64,000 nt of DNA from JAFDXJ01 sp039811225 (GCA_039811225.1 JBDHYG010000002.1:124001-188000), one strand, 5' to 3'; counted from the first letter of the stretch, positions 17,296-26,810 are shown. Numbers and translations: made by a program. Notes: generated by a model from the letters alone, not told the origin.

Positions 17296-19380
17296 ATGTC
17301 AGAAAAAAAGCTCTTCCAGCCCTTCATATCTCCCGGCACGATTATGAAGGAATTTAGCCTGAAAGCAATCATTACTGGTTGTATCATGGGCTGTTTATTT
17401 GGTGCAGCCAATGTGTATCTCGCTTTGCGGGCGGGTCTTACTGTCAGCGCTTCCATCCCGATTGCGGTAATCGCCATTACGATTGGACGGCGCTTATTAA
17501 AGACCACCATCCTGGAGAATAATATTATTCAAACAACCGGCTCAGCCAGTGAAAGTATTGCCTCCGGCGTAGCCTTTACTTTACCGGGATTTTTATTTCT
17601 TTCAATGGGTGGCGATAACCAAAGTATTGGAGCGGGCTTTTTTAATTATATGACTATCCTGGTTCTCGCAATATTCGGTGGCTTATTAGGTACACTCATG
17701 ATGATCCCACTGCGCAAATCATTAATTGTAAAAGAACATGGCGTGTTACCTTACCCGGAAGGTACTGCCTGTGCAGCGGTATTGAAAGCCGGTGAAAAAG
17801 GGGGCGATATTGCCAAGACTGCATTTTGGGGAGTTGGTGTCGCATTGATCTATGCTTTCCTCCAAAAGATTTTTCATGTGATCGCTGAAGTACCGGAATA
17901 CACCACTAAAGTGACCAATAAATATTTTCCATCTGCCAAGATCAGCGGGGAAATAACCCCTGAATATTTGGGTGTTGGCTACATCATCGGTTTACGTATA
18001 AGTGGTGCCTTAGTAGCAGGCGGTGTTTTGAGTTGGCTTGTATTAAATCCATTATTGGCCACCCTCATCCAGGACCATACTCTTATTGCTGCCCAGCTTG
18101 TTAAACTGGGTTACCTCAAAGACCTGGCTACTGCCGGCGGACCGGGAAATTGGGATCCTGCAACGCATATGTTTGCCGATACATCTCAGGCTTTATACCG
18201 GGCATATATCCGCCAGATCGGGGCCGGAGCTGTTGCTGCAGGCGGTTTCATTACACTGATGAAAACGATTCCCACAATCATCACTTCTTTTAAAGAAAGT
18301 ATCGGATCCGTTAAAAACCGGGATCACCAGGTTACCACATCCCGTACCGAAAGAGACCTGAGTATGAAAGTAGTAGCCATCGGCAGCCTGATTTTAGTTA
18401 TACTCATGGCATTCATTCCCATGATTCCCGGCGATTCCATTTTTAGTAAATTATTGTTAGGCGTTTTGGTAGTGATTTTTGGTGCTTTTTTCGTAACAGT
18501 CTCCTCCCGGATTGTGGGCATCATCGGTGCCAGTAATAATCCTATTAGTGGAATGACCATTGCTACCATTATGGCGACCTGCCTGGTTTTTATTGGTATT
18601 GGCTGGACTGGAAAAACTTTTGAACCCATGGTTTTAGTGGTGGGTGGCATGATCTGTATAGCAGCTGCAAATGCCGGTGCCACATCACAGGATCTGAAGA
18701 CCGGTTATATCATTGGCGCTACGCCCAAAAACCAGCAAATTGCATTATTCATTGGTGCGATTGTTTCATCCCTGATCATCGGGCTCACGATAAAAGTGCT
18801 GGATAACCCAACTACCGAAATGGTACAACAAGGGTTCTCTCATGCCATTGGAACTGATAAATTCCCGGCACCACAGGCCACTTTGATGGCCACCCTCATC
18901 AAGGGTATCCTGTCTTTCAACCTTGACTGGCAATTTGTTTTTGTTGGTGTTGCTTTAGCAGTTGTTATGGAATTGTGTGGAGTGAATTCATTGAGTTTTG
19001 CAGTAGGCGCCTATCTTCCGTTGAGTACAACATTGCCAATCTTTGCAGGTGGCGCTTTACGCGGCCTGGTGGACTGGCGCAAAAAGAAAAAAGGAGAAAC
19101 CGTAACAGAAGATGATTTAGGCAAAGGAAATCTTTTTGCTACGGGACTTGTTGCCGGAGGTGCATTGGCCGGTGTAGTGGTTGCCTTACTTATTGCAGGC
19201 AGTGAGACCATTGCCCAAAAACTCGAGGCATTGAATATGGAACATAAACTGGAAGAAATGTTTTCACCGGGTGTTTACCAGGTGTTAGGTGTAGCCGCAT
19301 TTTGTATCCTGGCACTCATTCTATACCGGGTTGCTATGAAAAAAGAATCACCGGTTATTGAAGCTATTCAGGAAGAATAA
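17296..19380 (+). CDS. OPT-family oligopeptide transporter
   Basis: About 694 residues with some 14-16 hydrophobic segments. The N-terminal GCIMGCLFGAANVYLALRAGLTVSASIP pattern and NNIIQTTGSASESIASGV segment are typical of bacterial OPT proteins, a family that moves oligopeptides and, in plants, metal-chelate complexes. The reading frame opens at a GTG (17287), but ATG 17296 is preferred and leaves a plausible soluble N-terminus. It follows the POT gene by 75 bases on the same strand. Substrate size range is not predictable from the sequence. Confidence 0.9.
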   Translation: MSEKKLFQPFISPGTIMKEFSLKAIITGCIMGCLFGAANVYLALRAGLTVSASIPIAVIAITIGRRLLKTTILENNIIQTTGSASESIASGVAFTLPGFLFLSMGGDNQSIGAGFFNYMTILVLAIFGGLLGTLMMIPLRKSLIVKEHGVLPYPEGTACAAVLKAGEKGGDIAKTAFWGVGVALIYAFLQKIFHVIAEVPEYTTKVTNKYFPSAKISGEITPEYLGVGYIIGLRISGALVAGGVLSWLVLNPLLATLIQDHTLIAAQLVKLGYLKDLATAGGPGNWDPATHMFADTSQALYRAYIRQIGAGAVAAGGFITLMKTIPTIITSFKESIGSVKNRDHQVTTSRTERDLSMKVVAIGSLILVILMAFIPMIPGDSIFSKLLLGVLVVIFGAFFVTVSSRIVGIIGASNNPISGMTIATIMATCLVFIGIGWTGKTFEPMVLVVGGMICIAAANAGATSQDLKTGYIIGATPKNQQIALFIGAIVSSLIIGLTIKVLDNPTTEMVQQGFSHAIGTDKFPAPQATLMATLIKGILSFNLDWQFVFVGVALAVVMELCGVNSLSFAVGAYLPLSTTLPIFAGGALRGLVDWRKKKKGETVTEDDLGKGNLFATGLVAGGALAGVVVALLIAGSETIAQKLEALNMEHKLEEMFSPGVYQVLGVAAFCILALILYRVAMKKESPVIEAIQEE

Positions 19381-19391
19381 ATGCAGTATGT

Positions 19392-20477
19392 TTAGTGAAG
19401 TGCCGTTAAGCCGGCAGCATAAATTTGCATACAGGTTGTATAATATGTTTCCATAGAAAACTGCTTTTCAAATAGTGCCTGCATCTGTGTGCGCAACTTT
19501 GTTTTATCACTTGCCTGTAATTGATAAAAAGCCCTGAGCCAGTTATTTAATTCAAAATTATTTAGCACCATCCCAGGCAATACCGGTTTCACTTGTTGCG
19601 GTACTTCTCCTATATCAAATGTGAGAAAAGGGAGGCCATGAGCCAGGTATTCTATCAATACCATGGGGCCGGTTTCCTGCGTTGATGTATGTAATGCAAA
19701 ATCGTACGAGCCTAATAGTGGTTGTACCTCATCACAATCATGTTTAAATTGAACGTATGCCTGCAACTGCAACTCTTTAATCTTGATTTGAATAGCCTGA
19801 AAATATTCAGGGTCCACAATTTTTCCGATGATGGTCAGTTCATATTTTCCGACTTCGCGCTGATGTAACGCATGGAGAAATTCTATAGCGAATTCTAAAT
19901 TTTTCAGTCCATAAATATTAGATACCTGCAGTAATTGAACCGAGTTATTTTCCTTGTATGTAGCAAATGTATTTGTTTGCTGCAGGAGGATCGTATTGGG
20001 TAGCACAAAACTATTTTCCGCCTTTGTCAATTTGTGTTGAATAGCCCATTGACGTGTTTTACCTGCCGGGCAAATCATTTTGGTACGGGGATAAATCCAA
20101 CGCTGATGCCAGGCAATTTTTTCATAGTAAAAATGTTCATGAAAAAAAAGTGGTTTATGCAGGCCAAACAATTTTGTTGCTAACCAGGTATAGCGCAGGT
20201 TATGCGCCGAATGAATATGAATAATATCATAGTTCTTTAAAATTTTCGCGAGTCTTTTCATTGGCCCCGGGTTCCATTTCCATTTTCGATGCAGGTCAAA
20301 AACCTGCACGCCGGCATTTATATTTTTATATAAACGGCCAGGATTGACTGTTACAACAATTGCGGAAATATGGCCTTTTTGTTGCAGTGTATTTGCCCAA
20401 TTAAGCAAAACACGCTCTGCACCACCCACTTCCAGTTGGTCAATAACCTGGATAACAGAGAATTTTTTTTCCTGCAT
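19392..20477 (-). CDS. GT4-like glycosyltransferase
   Basis: About 361 residues with a GT-B fold. The N-terminal domain has the VIQVIDQLEVGGAERVLLNWA signature common to glycosyltransferase family 4. The C-terminal domain begins LLQVSNIYGLKNLEFAIEFL and carries the E-x7-E nucleotide-sugar motif (ETGPMVLIE). The frame extends to 20522, but ATG 20477 (MQEKKF) directly before the signature is the better start. No other polysaccharide or LPS genes adjoin, so the acceptor is unknown. It is divergent from recA. Confidence 0.85.
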   Translation of the reverse strand: MQEKKFSVIQVIDQLEVGGAERVLLNWANTLQQKGHISAIVVTVNPGRLYKNINAGVQVFDLHRKWKWNPGPMKRLAKILKNYDIIHIHSAHNLRYTWLATKLFGLHKPLFFHEHFYYEKIAWHQRWIYPRTKMICPAGKTRQWAIQHKLTKAENSFVLPNTILLQQTNTFATYKENNSVQLLQVSNIYGLKNLEFAIEFLHALHQREVGKYELTIIGKIVDPEYFQAIQIKIKELQLQAYVQFKHDCDEVQPLLGSYDFALHTSTQETGPMVLIEYLAHGLPFLTFDIGEVPQQVKPVLPGMVLNNFELNNWLRAFYQLQASDKTKLRTQMQALFEKQFSMETYYTTCMQIYAAGLTALH

Positions 20478-20625
20478 GAAAATTGATCGTGCATAAAAAT
20501 ACGGGAAATAGCTGTGCCGCATAGGAAGGCTCTACTTCAAAAAATATTTTACTAAAAATGTTAGTTTTTACGAGTTTTATGCTGTAGTTTTACATTTACA
20601 ATTTAAGAACCGTTAAAGCCAAAAT

Positions 20626-21657
20626 ATGAGCAATTCAGAAAAATTAAAAGCCTTAAAATTAACCATTGACAAAATAGATAAAGATTATGGGAAAGGTAGT
20701 GTGATGATGATGAACGAGAAAGCTGTCCGCACCGTAGAAACCATATCCACCGGGTCTATTGGCCTGGACATAGCACTTGGTGTAGGCGGTATTCCCCGCG
20801 GCCGGGTAGTAGAAATTTATGGCCCGGAATCGAGTGGTAAAACAACCATTGCCACACATATCATTGCGGAAGCTCAAAAGAAAGGTGGTATTTGTGCGAT
20901 CATCGATGCAGAACATGCCTTTGATACAACCTATGCGCAAAAACTGGGCGTGGATATTGACAATTTATTGATTTCTCAACCGGATTATGGGGAACAGGCA
21001 TTAGAAATCGCTGACAGGCTAATCCTTTCCGGCGCATTGGATGTTGTAGTTATTGATTCAGTGGCCGCCCTGGTTCCCAAAGGTGAATTAGAAGGCGAAA
21101 TGGGTGACAGCAAAATGGGTTTACAGGCCCGGTTGATGAGCCAGGCATTGCGCAAACTCACCGCTACCATTAATAAAACAAATACCATTTGCATTTTTAT
21201 AAACCAGTTACGTGAAAAAATCGGGATCATGTTTGGCAACCCGGAAACAACCACCGGGGGAAATGCATTGAAGTTCTATGCCTCTGTTCGACTGGATATC
21301 CGCCGTACTGCACAAATAAAAGACGGGGACTCCACCATTGGTAATCATGTAAAAGTGAAAGTGGTAAAAAACAAAGTAGCACCTCCTTTCCGTTTTGCCG
21401 AGTTTGATATCATTTTCGGAGAAGGCATCAGTAAGTTGGGAGAAATTATAGATATGGGTGTAGAATTGGGGATCATTCAAAAAAGCGGTAGTTGGTTTAG
21501 TTACGATAATAATAAATTAGGCCAGGGACGTGAAACGGTCAAAGATTTATTACGCGACAATCCCGGATTGGCTGATGAGATTGAACGAAAAATCCGGGCA
21601 AAAATCAAAGGTGAAGAAAAAATAACAGACCCGATCCCTGCTAAAGAAGAAAAATAA
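20626..21657 (+). CDS. recA: Recombinase RecA
   Basis: Forms filaments on single-stranded DNA, exchanges strands and supports recombinational repair. The 343-residue protein has Walker A GPESSGKTT (66-74), the VVIDSVAALVPKGELEGE strand, the MSQALRKLTATINKTNTICIFINQLREKIGIMFGNPETTTGGNALKFYASVRL core that includes loop L2, and a charged C-terminus. No frameshift or intein. Translation starts at ATG 20626. It ends just before a strong terminator. No SOS box can be called with confidence upstream. Confidence 0.98.
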   Translation: MSNSEKLKALKLTIDKIDKDYGKGSVMMMNEKAVRTVETISTGSIGLDIALGVGGIPRGRVVEIYGPESSGKTTIATHIIAEAQKKGGICAIIDAEHAFDTTYAQKLGVDIDNLLISQPDYGEQALEIADRLILSGALDVVVIDSVAALVPKGELEGEMGDSKMGLQARLMSQALRKLTATINKTNTICIFINQLREKIGIMFGNPETTTGGNALKFYASVRLDIRRTAQIKDGDSTIGNHVKVKVVKNKVAPPFRFAEFDIIFGEGISKLGEIIDMGVELGIIQKSGSWFSYDNNKLGQGRETVKDLLRDNPGLADEIERKIRAKIKGEEKITDPIPAKEEK

Positions 21658-21677
21658 CCAGGGTTATATAGTACCAC

Positions 21678-21706
21678 ACCGCCCTTTCAGGGCGGTTCTT
21701 TTTTTC
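21678..21706 (+). terminator. Rho-independent terminator of recA
   Basis: ACCGCCCTTTCAGGGCGGT (21678-21696) forms an eight-base G+C-rich stem with a three-base loop and is followed by TCTTTTTTTC. It sits about 20 bases after the recA stop. Confidence 0.9.
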
Positions 21707-21708
21707 AT

Positions 21709-21716
21709 TACCTTTA
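21709..21716 (+). promoter_or_regulatory. Candidate -7 element for the small membrane protein gene
   Basis: TACCTTTA matches TAnnTTTG at seven of eight positions, right after the recA terminator and 19 bases before the ATG at 21736. No clear -33 TTG was seen in the T-rich DNA upstream. Confidence 0.3.
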
Positions 21717-21735
21717 CCGCCCGAAAATAACCTAT

Positions 21736-22179
21736 ATGAAAAAAGTCTCCATGCCATTGCGCATGTCAGTTTATATTTTTTTAGTAGCAGTACTGGTGAA
21801 TGCCACGGTAGCCACGGCACATATTTTAGCTGATACCGATTATACTTTTTCCAGCGTAATTAATGCATTTCTCTTTACCATGGAAATGAGCGCCTGGCTA
21901 TTTGTTCCTACCTGCGTAATCATTTTCATTATTGCATCCATGTACAAAAAAGCAAACCGGGCTCATATATTCTGGGCATTATTCTTTACCGGCATAGGCG
22001 TAACGGTTATTTTTTACAGCTTATTCCGGGAAGTTTTTGCCCGTTACTCCTCCTCTCCTGAAGTGTTTGCAGCTATTGCTACTTTTTCCATATTGGTTAG
22101 TGTATCCGCACAATTTGACCGATTTATGAATTACCATGATATCCCTCCACAGGAAGAAGTACGTGAATTTTTGCAATAA
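21736..22179 (+). CDS. Small integral membrane protein, unknown function
   Basis: 147 residues with four hydrophobic helices: near residues 8-28, 40-65, 75-95 and 105-122. Short loops lie between them, and the C-terminus is acidic and soluble (HDIPPQEEVREFLQ). I do not recognise the family. It lies between the recA terminator and the NfeD gene, separated from the latter by 120 bases with an inverted repeat, so it is probably its own transcript. Confidence 0.7.
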   Translation: MKKVSMPLRMSVYIFLVAVLVNATVATAHILADTDYTFSSVINAFLFTMEMSAWLFVPTCVIIFIIASMYKKANRAHIFWALFFTGIGVTVIFYSLFREVFARYSSSPEVFAAIATFSILVSVSAQFDRFMNYHDIPPQEEVREFLQ

Positions 22180-22299
22180 CATTTTCCTTATATCAACCTT
22201 TTATTAATTTAATCAGTAAAGCCTTGTTAAAAAGGATAACCATTTTTTATGCACTGATTAGTTTTTGCCATAAACTTTCTTTAGCTTAAATTACACAAC

Positions 22300-23625
22300 A
22301 TGCAACGACTTCTGACATACCCGCATCGTGTGAAATGGCTATTTCCTTTATTGCTATTGTTTGCCTGTTTGTTTTTTAGTCACTCATTACAGGCGCAGAA
22401 AGTTTTATCTATTCATATCAATGGCGCTATCAATGCTTCTACGGAAGAATATATTCATGAGTCTATCGAAGAAGCAAAGAAAATGAATACCACCTGCCTG
22501 CTCATTCATTTAAATACACCCGGCGGCTTACTTGAATCTACCCGTCGTATTGTTGGGGACATTTTACAATCACCGGTACCGGTCGTTGTATATGTAGCGC
22601 CGGATGGTGCACGAGCAGCATCTGCCGGGGTTTTCATCACCTTATCGGCACATATCGCTGCTATGGCATTGGGTACCAATATTGGCGCTGCACATCCTGT
22701 ACAAATGCAAGGCAATATGGATTCGGTGATGAACATAAAAGTTACCAATGATGCCGTGGCTTTTATACGTACAATTGCAGAAAAGAAAGGAAAGAATATC
22801 GAATGGGCTGAAAACGCCGTACGCAATAGTGTAGCGATCACCGAACAGGAAGCATTGGAACACAATGTGATTGACCTGGTCGCCGTGGATGATTTTGATT
22901 TATTGCGTTTATTAGATGGCCGTTCGGTTACATTGGTAAATGGTACTAAAATATTACATACAAAAAATGCCCAGGTTATAGACCGGGATATGGGCTTTTT
23001 TCAAAAAGTGTTGGATAAAATAAGTGACCCGAATATAGCCTATCTTTTACTCATGTTAGGATTTTACGGGATACTTTTTGAACTGTTCAACCCGGGCGCA
23101 ATCTTTCCCGGAATTGTGGGTGTGATTTCCATTATTTTGGGTTTTTATGCCATGAGTATGATGCCGGTTAATTATGCGGGTATTGCGCTGATCGTATTCG
23201 GTATCGCTTTGTTCCTGCTTGAAATAAAAGTCATAAGCCACGGCCTCCTTACAATTGGCGGAATCATTTCCGTGCTATTAGGTTCTATGATTTTATTCCG
23301 ATCGAGCCCGACTGAAAATATTGCTTCGCTTTCATGGACCGTTATCATATCCGCAACAGCAGTTACTGCCTTATTTTTCTTGTTTGTTGTTGGTATTGGA
23401 TTAAAAGCTCAGCGTACAAAACATGCCACCGGAACAGCGGCTACATTGGGGAAAACCGCAATAGTGATTTCTCCGTTGGATCCGGTTGGTTTAGTGAAAA
23501 TAATGGGTGAAACCTGGAAAGCAGAATCTTTACAGGGAAATATTGCCCTGCATGAAATTGTGGTGATTAAAAAAATCGAAGGCCTTACATTATATGTTGA
23601 GCCGGAAAAGGAACAAGGATCATAA
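22300..23625 (+). CDS. NfeD-family membrane protease (ClpP-class)
   Basis: 441 residues. A signal peptide (ends near SLQAQ) is followed by a ClpP-like serine protease domain, with GGLLESTRRIVGDILQSPVPVVVYVAPDGARAASAGVFI covering the nucleophile Ser region and LGTNIGAAHPV after it. Then come several TM helices (about 240-350) and a small C-terminal OB-fold-like domain (TAATLGKTAIVISPLDPVG to the end). This is the long-form NfeD (NfeDb-like), known to cleave and pair with stomatin-like proteins. The partner gene follows after 26 bases, so an operon is likely. Confidence 0.92.
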   Translation: MQRLLTYPHRVKWLFPLLLLFACLFFSHSLQAQKVLSIHINGAINASTEEYIHESIEEAKKMNTTCLLIHLNTPGGLLESTRRIVGDILQSPVPVVVYVAPDGARAASAGVFITLSAHIAAMALGTNIGAAHPVQMQGNMDSVMNIKVTNDAVAFIRTIAEKKGKNIEWAENAVRNSVAITEQEALEHNVIDLVAVDDFDLLRLLDGRSVTLVNGTKILHTKNAQVIDRDMGFFQKVLDKISDPNIAYLLLMLGFYGILFELFNPGAIFPGIVGVISIILGFYAMSMMPVNYAGIALIVFGIALFLLEIKVISHGLLTIGGIISVLLGSMILFRSSPTENIASLSWTVIISATAVTALFFLFVVGIGLKAQRTKHATGTAATLGKTAIVISPLDPVGLVKIMGETWKAESLQGNIALHEIVVIKKIEGLTLYVEPEKEQGS

Positions 23626-23651
23626 ATTTTATTTACTTTTAAAATAAAAAA

Positions 23652-24440
23652 ATGGAACAACTACCCATCAGCCTGATTATTATCGTTGTTATTTCATTGT
23701 ATATCCTGGCGAGTGCCATTCGCATATTAAAAGAATATGAACGTGGCGTAATTTTTCGCCTGGGCCGCGTGTTAGACAATGGCGCTAAAGGCCCCGGTCT
23801 TATCCTGCTTGTTCCCATTATTGATAAAATGGTGAAAGTGAGTTTGCGTACCGTAGTTATGGATGTACCTCCCCAGGATGTGATCACACAGGATAATGTA
23901 TCCATTAAGGTAAATGCTGTTATTTATTTCCGTGTTATTGACCCGCAAAAGGCCATCATAGAAATTGAAAATTATTTGATCGGTACCTCACAACTTTCCC
24001 AGACTACATTACGTAGTGTCCTGGGCCAGTCGGAATTGGATGATATCTTATCACAACGGGAAAAAATAAATGTACGTTTACAACAGATCATCGATCAGCA
24101 AACGGAACCCTGGGGTGTAAAAGTGACACATGTGGAAGTGAAACAAATAGACCTTCCCCAGGAAATGCAGCGGGCTATGGCCAAACAGGCAGAAGCAGAA
24201 AGAGAAAGAAGAAGTAAAGTCATTTCAGCTGAAGGGGAATACCAGGCTTCCCAGCGCCTGAGTGATGCCGCACAAATTCTGAGTGAACAACCAAGTGCAC
24301 TTACATTGCGATACCTGCAAACACTGCGCGAAATAGCCCAGGAAAATAATTCAACAACCATCTTCCCCTTGCCAATTGATATTTTGAAACCATTTCTAAA
24401 GACAGCGGATACGCCACCAACAAAAAAACCGGAAAATTGA
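23652..24440 (+). CDS. Slipin, SPFH/stomatin-family membrane protein
   Basis: 262 residues: an N-terminal hydrophobic anchor (about 5-25), then the SPFH/band-7 domain. The domain has the usual KEYERGVIFRLGRVLDNGAKGPGLILLVPIIDKMVKVSLRT pattern, the DVPPQDVITQDNVSIKVNAVIYFRV core and an Ala/Glu-rich coiled-coil (MAKQAEAERERRSKVISAEGEYQAS). Such proteins form ring assemblies in membrane microdomains and are substrates or partners of NfeD proteases. Its place right after nfeD supports that pairing. The C-terminal tail is Pro/Lys-rich. Confidence 0.93.
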   Translation: MEQLPISLIIIVVISLYILASAIRILKEYERGVIFRLGRVLDNGAKGPGLILLVPIIDKMVKVSLRTVVMDVPPQDVITQDNVSIKVNAVIYFRVIDPQKAIIEIENYLIGTSQLSQTTLRSVLGQSELDDILSQREKINVRLQQIIDQQTEPWGVKVTHVEVKQIDLPQEMQRAMAKQAEAERERRSKVISAEGEYQASQRLSDAAQILSEQPSALTLRYLQTLREIAQENNSTTIFPLPIDILKPFLKTADTPPTKKPEN

Positions 24441-24545
24441 CCCCGGGAATTTTGAGAGAAATAGTGCCGGAAGAGATGCGCGTAGTTTTTCTATTTTTAA
24501 AAAAATATCTCTTCTATACCTGGTAGCTTTTTTGCTGATCCTTAC

Positions 24546-26297
24546 TTAAATGATTAACCGCACCCCGCCTAAATCGGAGAGCCGGTGTGGGAAATGATCC
24601 CCGGGCGAACCGATAAACATAAAGTTGTGCGGGATATTCCATTCTTTACTGAGCCGGTCTATCAATGCCGGCCCGAAAACACCGGGGATTTGAATGTATT
24701 CAATATTCAATTCCGGGTAAGCCCGGTCTAATGCTTCAAAGTCACGCATAAAGGTATCGGACATTTGTGTTTCTGTTTGTAAAACGGTTACTATTTTTAG
24801 TTTTTGCGTGATCTCATTTTCCCGTACATAAATAAATACTTTATTCAGGGTGGCAATATTATCTCCTTTAGTAAAAAATACAAAAGGCTGCCGGGTTAAT
24901 TTTCGCATCTCTTTGGTTAGGTGAAAGCGGCTGAATAAGGCCAGCTTGGAAATATTATCAAATACTTTATTGGCATACAACATCAGGTAGTGCATGACTA
25001 CTTTTCTTTTTAAGAAAGCATAAATAATCAAAATAGAAGGAATAAAGTATTGAAGAAACACAACCAGGTATTCGGGGTGGAGTTTTATATTTCCATACAA
25101 AGCAATAAAAATTCCCAGGATGCCCAGCACCACCATCTGGGGAGATGCATATTCCGGCCGGGGCAGATGCTGCCTTTTTATTTTCAATAATAAATTTCCA
25201 ATACCAAAAAATGCCATCACGGAAAGAAAAGAAATGGTGTACACACCGGCCAATGGTTTTAATTCTCCTTGCGTGATAAAAAGGATAGATAAGCACAAAA
25301 GATAAAATAATAAAAGAATGGAGGTAGAACTTCCTCGCTTATTTTCCTTCAACAAGGCCTGAGGAAAAATCCGGTCTAACGTCATTCGTCGAATCAAACC
25401 ACTCACCCCAATAAATGAAGTTAACACGGCACCACTCAACACAATGGCGGCATCCAATGAAATGACAGTCGCCAACCAGTTGCCACCGGTTTCTTCTCCT
25501 AAAAAAGAAAGAAAGGCACCTTCATGATGTACAATTTGAGAAATTGGTAATATAGAAATGGCCAGAACAGAAATCACCGGGTTGATGATAAATACCAATA
25601 ACCACATATTCCGCAATGTTTTGGGAAAGACGCCGGGTTTTTGCTCCTCGACAAAATTGGCAGATGTTTCAAATCCGGTAACTCCTAACATGGCCGTACT
25701 AAATCCCAGGAAAATGGCTGTACCCAGTCCCCCTGGCAAAGGTGATTTAAAATTGAGTTTTAAATTGGACAGGCCATTTTGAGTTACAAAATAAATAGCG
25801 CATAACATTAATAAAGCCAATGCGCAGAGATGTACAATAAAAATAATCGTGGCCACTGTAGAAGATTCGGAAATACCGGCAATAGTCAGCAATAAAAAAA
25901 TAGTTAGTACAATCAATGTGGCAAAAAAGACCGAAACAAAGGGAAATATACTGTTCAGATACCGCATGGCTTCTGATGCAGATAGAACAGCTGTAGCCAT
26001 ATAGGAGAGAATCGTCAGGCATGCCGCCAGTGAAGCATTTACTTTACTGGTGGTATTCAGCAAGACATTGTAAGCGCCCCCATTCAATGGTAAAGCGCCA
26101 ACGGCTTCCCCATATATTCTTCTGAAAAAATATAATACCAGGCCAACAATCAAAAAGGAAATAAATGCATACTGTCCGGCATACGCGATAGCCAATGAAG
26201 AAACATATAAACAGGATGAAGTGATATCATTCCCGCATATAGCCGTGGCAGGAAGTTCTTTTAACTTTTTTGGATGGGTGTTTTTATGTTCTGTCAT
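24546..26297 (-). CDS. APC-superfamily amino acid permease with a C-terminal soluble domain
   Basis: 583 residues. The first about 430 hold twelve hydrophobic segments with APC features, including an ICGNDITSSCLYVSSLAIAYAG-like TM1 region and GFETSANFVEEQKPG in the middle. The last about 140 residues are soluble (VFFTKGDNIATLNKVFIYVRENEITQKL onward), with alternating strands and helices suggesting a universal-stress-protein-like alpha/beta fold; that part is inference. Probably imports amino acids or related organic cations. Monocistronic, divided from DUF4834 by 80 bases. Confidence 0.85.
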   Translation of the reverse strand: MTEHKNTHPKKLKELPATAICGNDITSSCLYVSSLAIAYAGQYAFISFLIVGLVLYFFRRIYGEAVGALPLNGGAYNVLLNTTSKVNASLAACLTILSYMATAVLSASEAMRYLNSIFPFVSVFFATLIVLTIFLLLTIAGISESSTVATIIFIVHLCALALLMLCAIYFVTQNGLSNLKLNFKSPLPGGLGTAIFLGFSTAMLGVTGFETSANFVEEQKPGVFPKTLRNMWLLVFIINPVISVLAISILPISQIVHHEGAFLSFLGEETGGNWLATVISLDAAIVLSGAVLTSFIGVSGLIRRMTLDRIFPQALLKENKRGSSTSILLLFYLLCLSILFITQGELKPLAGVYTISFLSVMAFFGIGNLLLKIKRQHLPRPEYASPQMVVLGILGIFIALYGNIKLHPEYLVVFLQYFIPSILIIYAFLKRKVVMHYLMLYANKVFDNISKLALFSRFHLTKEMRKLTRQPFVFFTKGDNIATLNKVFIYVRENEITQKLKIVTVLQTETQMSDTFMRDFEALDRAYPELNIEYIQIPGVFGPALIDRLSKEWNIPHNFMFIGSPGDHFPHRLSDLGGVRLII

Positions 26298-26377
26298 GAC
26301 GTACAGGCCTGTGCAATATACAACATGTCATTTGGTTACAAATTTAAATTTACCCAAATGGAAAAAGACCCTGTTGA

Positions 26378-26632
26378 TTACTTCACTTCTTCAAAATCTA
26401 TATAATCGCCTTCCTGTTTCGGGGGATGGGAAGGTGGCCGGGATGCATGTGGAGCATTATGGGCAGACTGATAATTATTTTGTTGGCGGCGCAGGGCCTC
26501 CTCCTGTTTTCGTTGCATTTCCTGAAAGTTATTTTTAATTTGAGAAGCACTTTTGGAAACCGGTACCAGGAATTCAAAAATGAGTTTGTATAAAAAATAT
26601 ACCACCAGTATCGTTACAATCACATCTATCAT
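26378..26632 (-). CDS. DUF4834-like small membrane protein
   Basis: 84 residues: an N-terminal TM helix (about 3-24), then a Gln/Lys-rich coiled-coil (SQIKNNFQEMQRKQEEALRRQ) and a Pro/His-rich tail ending YIDFEEVK. The pattern fits DUF4834, a short Bacteroidota-restricted family of unknown role. It lies just upstream of the APC permease on the same strand (80 bases) and is divergent from rimP. The assignment is by resemblance. Confidence 0.75.
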   Translation of the reverse strand: MIDVIVTILVVYFLYKLIFEFLVPVSKSASQIKNNFQEMQRKQEEALRRQQNNYQSAHNAPHASRPPSHPPKQEGDYIDFEEVK

Positions 26633-26709
26633 GCCTCAAAGATATAGCACTCACGGGTACTGTAGCTTTTATCCATAAATTTTATAGAATGCTTAACCAG
26701 CGTAAAATT

Positions 26710-26740
26710 TTGTTGCAATTATAAAATTCGATTACCTTTG
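26710..26740 (+). promoter_or_regulatory. Candidate Bacteroidota promoter of the rimP-nusA-infB operon
   Basis: TACCTTTG at 26733-26740 is a perfect TAnnTTTG match. Two TTG triplets, 26710-26712 and 26713-26715, lie 20 and 17 bases upstream. A start near 26746 would leave a leader of about 65 bases containing the hairpin at 26764-26790. Confidence 0.55.
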
Positions 26741-26763
26741 TGCCGGAATAATAAAGATTCATT

Positions 26764-26790
26764 GAAAGGGAACGGGGCTCGTTCCCTTTC
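26764..26790 (+). promoter_or_regulatory. Perfect 11-base-pair hairpin in the rimP leader
   Basis: GAAAGGGAACG (26764-26774) pairs perfectly with CGTTCCCTTTC (26780-26790) across the loop GGGCT, followed by CTTTTG. It sits between the promoter and the rimP ATG. It could act as an attenuator, a protein-binding leader or a processing site; the short T tract (TTTC-CTTTTG) makes it a weak terminator at best. Confidence 0.6.
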
Positions 26791-26810
26791 CTTTTGTACC
26801 TACAGGAAAA

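Noticed and set aside
24441..24545. A terminator or small RNA between slipin and the APC permease
   Set aside because: The 105-base gap has only scattered T runs without a stable G+C stem.
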